Positions 1 through 6,606 of a stretch of 6,874 nt of DNA are shown piece after piece. Positions within the stretch are counted from its first letter, which is position 1. Every line of letters starts with the position of its first letter. Under the pieces are notes generated by a model. It saw only the letters and a program-made list of their open reading frames with translations, had not been told where the DNA came from and did not search any database. The position numbers and the translations under genes were made by a program. The stretch comes from Chitinophagales bacterium (GTDB lineage Bacteria > Bacteroidota > Bacteroidia > Chitinophagales > CAIODY01). Location of the stretch: positions 1 to 6,874 of the forward strand of contig JAHEYX010000171.1 of the NCBI GenBank assembly GCA_023251415.1. The letters run 5' to 3'.

Positions 1-200
1 AAAAAATGATCCGGATGCTCGTGGGAAAACCAAATATGTGTTATGGTTTTAAAATCTTCCGGAGTAAAGACCGAAGGAACTAAGTGCGCCCAGCTTTCAT
101 TAAATACACGACCACTTATCCAGGGATCACTGATTAATCGAACTTGATCATAGTCGATTATATAAGAAGCATGATTTACCCAAGTTAATTGTGCGGCCAT
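1..200 (-). CDS. MBL-fold metallo-hydrolase, N-terminal part (cut by left edge)
   Basis: Reading the minus strand from the ATG at 200-198 gives 66 codons with no stop before the window ends, so only the N-terminus is present. The peptide opens with an LTWVNHASYII strand, continues with LISDPW and ends in THIWFSHEHPDHF. HEHPDH (residues 60-65) is the HxHxDH metal-binding motif of metallo-beta-lactamase-fold hydrolases, here on the usual hydrophobic strand. The 'NHAS...SDPW' opening is like UlaG/Lactamase_B_2-type members; from memory, close relatives occur in bacterial surface-polysaccharide clusters and resemble the MBL part of CMP-sialate hydroxylase, but the substrate cannot be inferred here. 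It is probably a soluble metal-dependent hydrolase or oxidoreductase. The ATG fits because the conserved N-terminal strand starts five residues later. It lies 78 bp after the sensor kinase on the same strand, and co-transcription is possible but unproven. Confidence 0.85.
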   Translation of the reverse strand, partial: MAAQLTWVNHASYIIDYDQVRLISDPWISGRVFNESWAHLVPSVFTPEDFKTITHIWFSHEHPDHF

Positions 201-278
201 AACAAGAAAATTTTTGTTTGGCAAGATACATAATGCATACGGTTAAATAATGAGCCTAATCAGTTATGGCTAATGGAG

Positions 279-1319
279 TTATTTCTTTTTTAGGGTAAAT
301 CCAAACGTACTGCCAATATTAACGGTACTGCGCACATGTATGGTTTGACCGTGCGCTTCTACAATGTGTTTTACTATGGATAAGCCTAAGCCGGTACCGC
401 CTTCATCTCTGCTTCTGCTTTTATCGACGCGATAGAATCGTTCAAATAAACGCGCTAAATGGCTTTCATCTATTCCGATTCCATCATCCGTTACTTCAAT
501 TAAAATATGTTCGGCCATATCGTAAAATCCAACCGTGGTTTCACCATTTACTTTACCGTATTTAATAGAGTTTTCAATTAAATTGACTAATATTTGTGCT
601 GTTTTTTCTCGATCGGCATGAACCCAGAATGGTTGATCACAGCCCTTTTTTATCGCAAAATGAATATTCTTTTGTTGCGCTTTCAATTCTAAACTGTCAA
701 AGACTTCTTTGCTTAGCGCGTTAATGTCGAAATTGCTGTAATTGATTTTTATTTCACCCGATTCCAATTTCGAAATTTCATCTAAATCATTAACCAATGA
801 ACACAAGCGTTCAATTCCTTTATTGGCTTTGTCTAAAAATTTAGCATTCACCTCTTTATCCTCCATGGCGCCGTCAATCAAGGTTTGAATATATCCTTGA
901 ACACTAAATAATGGTGTTTTAAATTCGTGTGAAAGATTAGAAAGGAATTCGCGTCTGAATTGTTCTATTTTTTTTAGCTCATCAATCTCTTTACGCTTGG
1001 TAGTTGCCCATTCCATAACTTCTTGTTCAACATCTTCAAGCGGGTCTTCTGAAATTTTTTCACCCAATGAGTCTTTTAACTCTTTACCCAGTTTAAGGTG
1101 GTGAATGGATTTATAGATGAGTTTAATTTTTCGGTAAATAAAGCGTTCAATGGCAACCAGAAACAATGAAAAAGAGGCGACCAAAAGCAATAACCAAATA
1201 ATGAATAGGCGAATACCTAAAATCGGTAAATGGTCAACAAGCAGCACTAATAAGGCTGCTAAAAATGCAATGGGTAAAGCTAAAAGAAACGCGAGCTGAT
1301 AAGGTTTTAAATTTTTCAC
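279..1319 (-). CDS. Membrane sensor histidine kinase, PhoR-like
   Basis: This 346-residue protein is the sensor half of a two-component pair. Two hydrophobic segments, about residues 8-29 and 34-57, anchor it in the inner membrane with only about five residues between them, so there is no extracytoplasmic sensing domain. A charged linker (about 60-120) leads to the HisKA domain with the H-box NLSHEFKTP (phosphoacceptor His131). The HATPase_c domain follows, with N-box NLIENSIKYG (Asn250), G1 box DDGIGI (278-283), F-box LFERFYR (291-297) and G2 box GTGLGL (308-313). All catalytic boxes look intact. The start is GTG at 1319-1317; the next in-frame Met lies near residue 102, past both membrane segments, so GTG is the only reasonable start. 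It begins 9 bp after the regulator's stop, which suggests co-transcription and translational coupling. The signal is unknown, and calling it a phosphate sensor on PhoR likeness alone would be unsafe. Confidence 0.93.
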   Translation of the reverse strand: MKNLKPYQLAFLLALPIAFLAALLVLLVDHLPILGIRLFIIWLLLLVASFSLFLVAIERFIYRKIKLIYKSIHHLKLGKELKDSLGEKISEDPLEDVEQEVMEWATTKRKEIDELKKIEQFRREFLSNLSHEFKTPLFSVQGYIQTLIDGAMEDKEVNAKFLDKANKGIERLCSLVNDLDEISKLESGEIKINYSNFDINALSKEVFDSLELKAQQKNIHFAIKKGCDQPFWVHADREKTAQILVNLIENSIKYGKVNGETTVGFYDMAEHILIEVTDDGIGIDESHLARLFERFYRVDKSRSRDEGGTGLGLSIVKHIVEAHGQTIHVRSTVNIGSTFGFTLKKK

Positions 1320-1328
1320 TTGACGAAG

Positions 1329-2003
1329 TTACTCAAATTTATAACCAACTCCTTTAACTGTTTTAATTTTTTCGTCACCGATTTTACTGCGAAGTTTACG
1401 AATATGTACATCAATCGTACGATCGCCAATCATCACATCATTTCCCCAGATTTTATCTAATATTTCTTGGCGTAAAAAAACTCTGCCCGGTTTGGAAGCC
1501 AGTAAACTCAATAATTCAAACTCTTTTCGTGCAACCTCCAATACATCCCCTTTATAGGTAATTTGATATTTATTGCGATCAATAACCAAGTCGGTTGATT
1601 CAATTAACGGGTGTTGTTCACTTACGTGCGTTTTCTTTAAACGAGCTTTAATACGTGTAATCAGCACTTTAGGCTTGATAGGTTTGGTAATATAATCATC
1701 AGCTCCGGCAGAAAAGCCTTTAAGCTCTGCTGTTTCATCGTTCAATGCGGTTAAGAAAACTATGGATGTTTCTGTAAATTCAGGAATAGAACGTAAATAC
1801 TCGCAGGTTTGCAAGCCATCCATTTTAGGCATCATCACATCTAACAAAATTAAATCCGGGTGATGATCACGTGCTTGTTTTATAGCTTCTAATCCGTTGT
1901 TAGCCGTAAATATTTGATAACCTTCTTTTTGCAAATTATAGCCGATAAATTCAAGAATATCCGGTTCGTCATCAACAATCAAAATCTTGGCCTGTGTACT
2001 CAT
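1329..2003 (-). CDS. Response regulator, OmpR/PhoB family
   Basis: This is a DNA-binding response regulator of 224 residues from the ATG at 2003-2001. The receiver domain (about 5-122) has the acidic pair D11/D12 in LIVDDE, the phosphoacceptor D55 in LLDVMMPKMDG, the switch threonine T85 and the conserved K107 in ITKPIKP. A C-terminal winged helix (about 132-223) carries the recognition-helix signature RTIDVHIRKLRSKIG and the KGVGYKF wing, typical of PhoB/OmpR. Length is normal for the family. An in-frame GTG at 2021-2019 would add six residues (MKNKDT); I prefer the ATG because LIVDDE then begins at the usual distance. However, an AAGG lies 10 bp upstream of the GTG, so that start stays possible. 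The kinase follows 9 bp downstream and is the evident partner. A likely promoter lies in the gap after pepT. Target genes cannot be read from this window. Confidence 0.94.
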   Translation of the reverse strand: MSTQAKILIVDDEPDILEFIGYNLQKEGYQIFTANNGLEAIKQARDHHPDLILLDVMMPKMDGLQTCEYLRSIPEFTETSIVFLTALNDETAELKGFSAGADDYITKPIKPKVLITRIKARLKKTHVSEQHPLIESTDLVIDRNKYQITYKGDVLEVARKEFELLSLLASKPGRVFLRQEILDKIWGNDVMIGDRTIDVHIRKLRSKIGDEKIKTVKGVGYKFE

Positions 2004-2084
2004 GGTATCTTTATTTTTCACTGCAAAATTGCCTTATAAAGGTAAACAAGATATTGTTTCAATGTTATCTAATTATTAAGAATG

Positions 2085-2114
2085 CAAAGTTATCACAGCT
2101 CTTTTTGCTAGAAA
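2085..2114 (-). promoter_or_regulatory. Candidate Bacteroidota-type promoter for the two-component operon
   Basis: On the minus strand TAACTTTG (2092-2085) matches the Bacteroidota -7 element TAnnTTTG exactly. TTTC (2114-2111) lies 18 bp upstream and matches three of four bases of the -33 element TTTG. Transcription would start around 2080, giving a leader of roughly 75 nt before the regulator ATG at 2003. The position is right: it is the largest clear gap in the window, just upstream of the regulator. The element is short and the DNA is AT-rich, so a chance match is possible. Confidence 0.4.
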
Positions 2115-2142
2115 CTGATTCCTATCAATAAGCATTTTGCTA
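2103..2142 (-). repeat. 8-bp direct repeat pair at promoter, possible regulator site
   Basis: TAGCAAAA occurs twice on the minus strand, at 2142-2135 and 2110-2103, 32 bp apart start to start, which is close to three helical turns. The downstream copy lies between the candidate -33 and -7 elements and the upstream copy lies just after the pepT stop. Spaced direct repeats are the usual type of site for OmpR/PhoB-family regulators, although their repeats are usually about 10-11 bp apart. Autoregulation is therefore only an inference. Confidence 0.25.
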
Positions 2143-2143
2143 A

Positions 2144-3400
2144 TTATTTACCACTTCCTTGTTCCTCCCAAATTTGGGCTAAATGGACCAAAGTCTTAAC
2201 GGCGTACTCCATATCTTGCACTGCAACATATTCTAATTTAGAATGTATCGCCATTTCACCGGTAAATAGATTCGGACAAGGTAAGCCCATAAATGATAAA
2301 CGAGAACCATCGGTACCGCCGCGAATAAGCATTGGACGAGGTTTTACACCCGCACGTTCCATGGCTTGCGAAGCAAAATCTAATACGAAAGGCACTTTAA
2401 CCAATACTTCGTGCATATTACGGTATTGTTCTTTCACTTCAAAAGTAGCGCTGGAACCGGGGTATTTAGCTATTACATCGTCCAACAATTGCTTCAAGCG
2501 TTGCTCGTGTGATTTTAACACTGCTGTATCAAAGTCGCGAATAATAAATCGGATGGTAGCTTTTTCCAATTGCCCATCAATACTCATCGGATGTACAAAT
2601 CCTTCACGCTCGGAAGTGGTTTCCGGACTCCAAGTGTTTTTAGGTAAGGATGCTAAAAATTCAGCGGCCAGTTTAATGGCATTAATCATTTTGTTTTTTG
2701 CATAACCGGGATGGGCACTTATGCCGTTAATGGTAATCGTAACTCCATCCGCCGAAAAAGTTTCGCCTTCTAATGATCCACGTTCCCCGCCATCTAAGGT
2801 ATACCCGTATTGTGCACCTAACTTACTCATGTTTACTTGTTCAACACCACGTCCCACTTCTTCATCCGGTGTAAATAAAATTCTGATTTTGCCGTGTGCA
2901 ACTTCAGGATGTTGAATCAAATAATTAGCTAAATCCATAATGATAGCAACACCAGCTTTGTCATCAGCGCCAAGTAAAGTAGTTCCACTTGCCGTTATAA
3001 TATCGCACCCAATTAATTCATTTAAGTAAGGATGATTTTTTGGTGATAGCACTTGGTTTGGGTCATCCGGCAGCTGAATGGCTGTTCCGTCATAATTGTG
3101 ATGTAGTATTGGCTTAACGCCTGTTCCGCTGCAATCCGGTGCAGTATCGATATGACTGCAAAAACAAATTACCGGCACATCCGTTTTTGTGGTTGTGGCC
3201 GGGATCGTTGCATAAACATAACCCCATTCGTCTGTTTCTACTTCTGTTAATCCCATCGTGCGCAATTCATTTGCTAATAACACCGATAGGTTTTTTTGTT
3301 TTTCAGTTGAGGGAAAACGCGTTGCTGTAGGATCACTTTGTGTATCAATTTGCACATAGCGCATAAAACGTTCGCTAACAGTAAATGGGTAATTGTTCAT
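2144..3400 (-). CDS. pepT: Peptidase T (aminotripeptidase, M20B family)
   Basis: This 418-residue protein is a cytosolic zinc aminopeptidase that removes the N-terminal residue from tripeptides; E. coli PepT has a similar length. The full M20 set of metal and catalytic residues is visible: H83 with D85 in CSHIDTAPD, bridging D146 in LLGADDKAG, the general base and metal ligand E180/E181 in FTPDEEVGRG, D203 in YTLDGGERG, and H386 near the C-terminus in GEMAIHSKLEY. The lid/dimerisation domain (about 215-325) includes SAHPG with H230. RGGTDGSRLSFMGLPCPN (360-377) is strongly PepT-like and separates it from carboxypeptidase G2 or DapE relatives. The start is ATG at 3400, followed by YPFTVSERFMRYVQIDTQS, the typical PepT opening. 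It lies 13 bp after the upstream glycosyltransferase and is the last gene of that run. Its role is probably peptide recycling, with no evident link to the glycan genes. Confidence 0.96.
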   Translation of the reverse strand: MNNYPFTVSERFMRYVQIDTQSDPTATRFPSTEKQKNLSVLLANELRTMGLTEVETDEWGYVYATIPATTTKTDVPVICFCSHIDTAPDCSGTGVKPILHHNYDGTAIQLPDDPNQVLSPKNHPYLNELIGCDIITASGTTLLGADDKAGVAIIMDLANYLIQHPEVAHGKIRILFTPDEEVGRGVEQVNMSKLGAQYGYTLDGGERGSLEGETFSADGVTITINGISAHPGYAKNKMINAIKLAAEFLASLPKNTWSPETTSEREGFVHPMSIDGQLEKATIRFIIRDFDTAVLKSHEQRLKQLLDDVIAKYPGSSATFEVKEQYRNMHEVLVKVPFVLDFASQAMERAGVKPRPMLIRGGTDGSRLSFMGLPCPNLFTGEMAIHSKLEYVAVQDMEYAVKTLVHLAQIWEEQGSGK

Positions 3401-3413
3401 GAGTGTAAAGATG

Positions 3414-4547
3414 TTATTTTTTAGCCAGTAAATGTATCAATTGTGTTGCATTCGCCGAATTGGAGTAAGCCGATTTTAGTATCCTGCCTCTTCTTTCCAC
3501 AGCGTCTGTTGTAAATGGTTGTTGAAATAAGTCATTAATTGCCTGTACGAGTGCATTGCCGGTATCAGCCACTGTACAAGCGTCTTCTAACGTAGTGCCA
3601 TGAAGCATGTGTGCATTTACTAAGCAATGCCGGCCTCGGTAAAGGGCATGCAATAATTTTAATTTTAAACCGGTTGATTGAAAACTGAGTAACAAATTAA
3701 TTTGTGCCTGGCTGATTAATTGATGCATTTGTTCCTGATCAGGATTGGCAATTAATTCGACCTGTGTATACCGACTACATTGTTGTTGTAAATAGTGACT
3801 TGGTTGTAAACCGGCAATAATAATTGGATATTTAATTTTGGGCGCTATTTCTTTTAATATATATAATGCAGCATTTTCGTTTTCCGGTACCGATAAATTC
3901 CCATGATATAATACATAAGCACCTTGTCCGGTAAGAATTTCTACTTCATCTAATTCATGAAATGAAGTAAGTGTTTCGATGGAAAGCATCGGAAACAATT
4001 GTTTCAAATAGCGACTGTCTTCGTAAGAAACGGGTAGACAAAGTTGCGTATATGCAATGTTGGATTGGAACCATTTTAATCGTAAAGCCTCCACCAAGAA
4101 ATACAATTTATGGAGGTATGATGTTGTTGATTTGGCTAATTCAAAATAGTAGCGGTGTTCAATATTGCTTTCGCGATAGATTTTGAAGCGATTGCGCAAT
4201 GCCGGATGCGAAAGCAAATCGCAGGAATGCAAGCCCTCAAATAATATCGGATAGTTATCGTTGAGTAAATTACTCAGCAATACGTCACTTTTTCGTGTAT
4301 GAACGATATAAGGCGTTGTACTCAATTGCTTAAGCCAACCAATTTGACGAGGATAGTAATGTACACTTGCACAAAATACTTCCAATTGTTTAGCTTCGGT
4401 ACGTCCATACGTAAAGCAATGCAAATGAAGGTGAATGCCCAAACGGTGCAACCAACGTAATTTATGAAACACATCAATCACACCACCATAATTGGCAGGG
4501 TAAGGTATATTGAAAGAAATGATATGTAGATGAGTTTCGTTATTCAA
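3414..4547 (-). CDS. GT-B-fold glycosyltransferase lacking the EX7E motif
   Basis: This 377-residue soluble protein resembles Bacteroidota glycosyltransferases of the GT4-like group. The N-terminal Rossmann half starts with HIISFNIPYPANYGGVIDVF (8-27), including the glycine-rich loop expected for the acceptor side. YHGNLSVPENENAA (214-227) starts the nucleotide-sugar half. Where GT4 enzymes have the EX7E donor motif, this protein reads SFQSTGLKLKLLHALYRGR (288-306), so the two glutamates are replaced by T292 and H300 by my alignment. I recall GLKLKLL-x-AL-x-GR as shared among similar Bacteroidota proteins, so this may be a family trait rather than decay. The frame is open and ends normally. 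The start is TTG at 4547-4545; no ATG exists upstream in the open frame, and any later start would remove the first beta strand. It sits 14 bp after the repeat lipoprotein and 13 bp before pepT. Donor and acceptor are unknown. Confidence 0.8.
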   Translation of the reverse strand: MNNETHLHIISFNIPYPANYGGVIDVFHKLRWLHRLGIHLHLHCFTYGRTEAKQLEVFCASVHYYPRQIGWLKQLSTTPYIVHTRKSDVLLSNLLNDNYPILFEGLHSCDLLSHPALRNRFKIYRESNIEHRYYFELAKSTTSYLHKLYFLVEALRLKWFQSNIAYTQLCLPVSYEDSRYLKQLFPMLSIETLTSFHELDEVEILTGQGAYVLYHGNLSVPENENAALYILKEIAPKIKYPIIIAGLQPSHYLQQQCSRYTQVELIANPDQEQMHQLISQAQINLLLSFQSTGLKLKLLHALYRGRHCLVNAHMLHGTTLEDACTVADTGNALVQAINDLFQQPFTTDAVERRGRILKSAYSNSANATQLIHLLAKK

Positions 4548-4561
4548 CGGCTTGACTGTGC

Positions 4562-5350
4562 TTATTTCCCTTTAATAGCAGCATGGGTTGTAAATTTCTT
4601 GTTGACATAATCTTTATACACAACCGGTATACCTGCTTTATACATTATTTCTTTACTCACCGTAGCATCCTTATTAAATGTTTTAGTTAGTCCTTCTTCC
4701 ATACCTTCTTTGTAATTCGCTATTTCTTTTAATTCACCGGTTTCGTAGTATTGATGCCATACACTATCTTCTGTATCTTCATCTAAATAATAGCCGGTTG
4801 CTTTGCGATTTCCATTCGGATAAAAGCTAAAATACGGTCCGAATTCGTGGCCATCAGCATAGGTAACAATTTCTTTTACTTGACCATTTTCATAATAATA
4901 ATGCCATACACCACTTAATTTGCCATCTACATATTGCCCTTCTTGTTCTTTCTTGCCGTTTTTAAAGTAGCTTAAATAAACGCCGTCCTCTTTGTCATTG
5001 GTGTACGTTTCCATAATCATCACTTTTCCATCTTCGAAAAATAAAAACCGATGCCCATTTAATTTTCCATCTTTATAAAATGCTTTTTCCTTTAAGTGAT
5101 GCGAAGTATTATCGTAAGCCAGTAAGGAGTCGCATAATTGGTTTTGTTTGTAGTAACTAATCAATTCAGGAGAACCATCTTTATAGAACGATTCGTATTT
5201 ACCGTCTTTGATTCCGGGTTTACCTTTTACTGTTTCGTAGCGTTCTTTCAGTTGCTTATTGGTAGCATCCCAATATTGTTCAACTACTTGTTTGTTTGAG
5301 CAACTTTCGAAAAGAGTAATCAAAAACAAAACTGAGGCTAGCTTTTTCAT
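4562..5350 (-). CDS. MORN_2 / YwqK-type repeat protein, predicted lipoprotein
   Basis: This 262-residue protein starts with MKKLASVLFLITLFESC, a short type II signal peptide with C17 as the likely lipidated cysteine. The lipobox FESC is imperfect, as is common in Bacteroidota. No acidic run follows the cysteine, so I see no clear surface-export signal and infer a periplasm-facing anchor. The rest is tandem MORN_2 (YwqK antitoxin-type) repeats with the pattern aromatic-rich strand, D/N-G turn, K/E-rich strand, Y-x-D/E-G. Turn glycines fall at 59, 108, 132, 156, 180 and 205, spaced 24-25 residues apart over the last five, with degenerate copies near 83 and 229. Despite the 'antitoxin' name often attached to this family, there is no toxin gene here. 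MORN_2 proteins are probably binding scaffolds, with partner unknown. The start is ATG at 5350. It lies between two glycosyltransferases, with 35 bp upstream and 14 bp downstream. Confidence 0.88.
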   Translation of the reverse strand: MKKLASVLFLITLFESCSNKQVVEQYWDATNKQLKERYETVKGKPGIKDGKYESFYKDGSPELISYYKQNQLCDSLLAYDNTSHHLKEKAFYKDGKLNGHRFLFFEDGKVMIMETYTNDKEDGVYLSYFKNGKKEQEGQYVDGKLSGVWHYYYENGQVKEIVTYADGHEFGPYFSFYPNGNRKATGYYLDEDTEDSVWHQYYETGELKEIANYKEGMEEGLTKTFNKDATVSKEIMYKAGIPVVYKDYVNKKFTTHAAIKGK

Positions 5351-5369
5351 TTGATGTTAATTTGGTCAA

Positions 5370-5384
5370 CAAATTTATAAATTT
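5370..5384 (-). promoter_or_regulatory. Possible promoter/palindrome before the lipoprotein gene
   Basis: The 35-bp gap between the upstream glycosyltransferase and the lipoprotein holds TAAATTTG (5377-5370, minus strand), an exact TAnnTTTG -7 match. It overlaps a perfect 14-bp palindrome, AAATTTATAAATTT (5384-5371). The leader would be only about 10-15 nt. No good -33 element is found at the usual distance, and AT-rich palindromes arise easily by chance, so the support is weak. Confidence 0.25.
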
Positions 5385-5385
5385 T

Positions 5386-6573
5386 TCAACGTGGTGTAGC
5401 GTTACTTTGTTTTATGGCTTGTTGATAACACGCTACAAATTGCAACCCAATGGTATTATAATTATAAAGCTCCATCGCTTTTTGAGCAATCTGTTTTTTA
5501 TCGAATCGATTTAATTGTTGGTCGCAAGTTGCCAAAACGGTTTGAAGCTCATTTGTAGCATTGGGGGTAACCAAAATTCCGTTTTCTTGGGTTATAAATT
5601 CAGGCAAACCACCAACGGCAGTACAGATAACCGGTAGTCCGCAACACAAAGCTTCTAAGGCAACACACGATTGTGTTTCATATTCACTGGTTAGGATTAA
5701 ATAATCGGCCTTTTTCATGTAAGCTGCAACTGTGGCGTAGGGAAGTGGTTCAAGATAGGTGATGGCCTCGTGTTGGTATCGCTTAGCAAAGGCAGCATTT
5801 CGTTCTGCAGCACCTCCAATGACTAACAATTCTAAATTATTATTCCGTTGATAAGCTGCATGAAAGGCTTCTAATAAGACGTCAATATTTTTTACTGCAC
5901 CTAAAGAAGATACGTGTAACAAAACGACTTTCGATGTTGTTTTTGTTGTTTCGATTTGAAAGTTGAATAGGGTAGTATCAACTGTGTTAGATATTACAAC
6001 ATTTCTTTTACCGAGGAGTTGTTGATGATGCAGCGCATCAAGTAAGAAGCTGGAAACTGCAGTAGTGTAATCAGCTTGCTGTGCGATTTTTATGCTTTTT
6101 TGTTGATGCCATTTGCTTTGTTGTTCAAACCAATTGGTTTGTGGTAAATACGATGACCAATGTTCAGTATGAATCCAAGGGATGTTTTGCTTTTGTGCGA
6201 GTTGCTGTGCGGTCCATCCTGCTTTTAATAAGATGTGTGAGTGAATGATATCGGGTTTAAAACCATTTTTCTGCATGCAATCGAGCGCGAGTTTTAAGCC
6301 CTTTTTATACCGTAAATAAGAGACTAATTTGTTTAAAGCACTAAATGGCGATTGAAAATCACGATAATAAACTCGACAAGTGGGCAAGTGGTTTTCTGTT
6401 GCAAATTCAAGCTCAAAAGTACTTTTCAGTTGTTTGTCTTTGCCGATATAAATAACAAACAAATCAGCATGTTTTTGGATAGCTAAGGCATGTCGCCAAA
6501 TAAAATCACCATGAAATGGATTGGTGCGATTTGGATACCAAGACGGTAAGTATAAAATGTTTAATCGATTCAA
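5386..6573 (-). CDS. Glycosyltransferase family 4, GT-B fold
   Basis: This 395-residue soluble, probably membrane-associated enzyme transfers a sugar from a nucleotide donor. The N-terminal acceptor domain starts with NILYLPSWYPNRTNPFHGDF (5-24), typical of bacterial GT4 enzymes, and includes DIIHSH (108-113) and HTEHWS (135-140). The donor half begins near LLHVSSLGAVKNIDVLLEAF (218-237). The retaining EX7E motif is intact: E299 and E307 in SEYETQSCVALEALCCGLPV, followed by GGLPEFI (321-327). Length is normal. The start is TTG at 6573-6571. Upstream the frame is open only for 11 codons back to the previous gene's stop and has no ATG, and the first beta strand begins four residues in, so TTG fits best. 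It lies 33 bp after the DUF2130 gene and 35 bp before the lipoprotein. A role in surface or cell-envelope glycan assembly is inferred; the sugar is not known. Confidence 0.92.
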   Translation of the reverse strand: MNRLNILYLPSWYPNRTNPFHGDFIWRHALAIQKHADLFVIYIGKDKQLKSTFELEFATENHLPTCRVYYRDFQSPFSALNKLVSYLRYKKGLKLALDCMQKNGFKPDIIHSHILLKAGWTAQQLAQKQNIPWIHTEHWSSYLPQTNWFEQQSKWHQQKSIKIAQQADYTTAVSSFLLDALHHQQLLGKRNVVISNTVDTTLFNFQIETTKTTSKVVLLHVSSLGAVKNIDVLLEAFHAAYQRNNNLELLVIGGAAERNAAFAKRYQHEAITYLEPLPYATVAAYMKKADYLILTSEYETQSCVALEALCCGLPVICTAVGGLPEFITQENGILVTPNATNELQTVLATCDQQLNRFDKKQIAQKAMELYNYNTIGLQFVACYQQAIKQSNATPR

Positions 6574-6606
6574 CGCTGTACTATTTTTTACCAGTTCTGT
6601 AATTGC

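Noticed and set aside
201..278. Terminator or promoter between the sensor kinase and the MBL gene
   Set aside because: AGCC...GGCT can pair for 4 bp across an 11-base loop without a strong U-tract, and no exact TAnnTTTG element is present. Neither call is supported.
279..2003. Naming the two-component pair phoB/phoR
   Set aside because: The domain architecture is PhoBR-like, but no phosphate transport genes or recognisable Pho box are present, and this architecture is shared by many regulators with other signals.
2004..2143. Terminator after pepT
   Set aside because: AGCA-AAA-TGCT just after the stop is only a 4-bp stem and is not followed by a U-rich tract. No stable hairpin is visible in the gap.
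2361..2705. Plus-strand open frame of 114 codons inside pepT
   Set aside because: It lies opposite a well-supported peptidase T coding frame, shows no recognisable domain, and is best explained as an antisense shadow. The same applies to the smaller plus-strand frames at 2721-2915, 3139-3330, 3971-4186 and 6521-6772.
4562..5350. Toxin-antitoxin system
   Set aside because: The MORN_2 repeats resemble proteins named YwqK antitoxin, but the neighbours are glycosyltransferases, the protein has a lipoprotein signal, and no toxin-like small gene is present.
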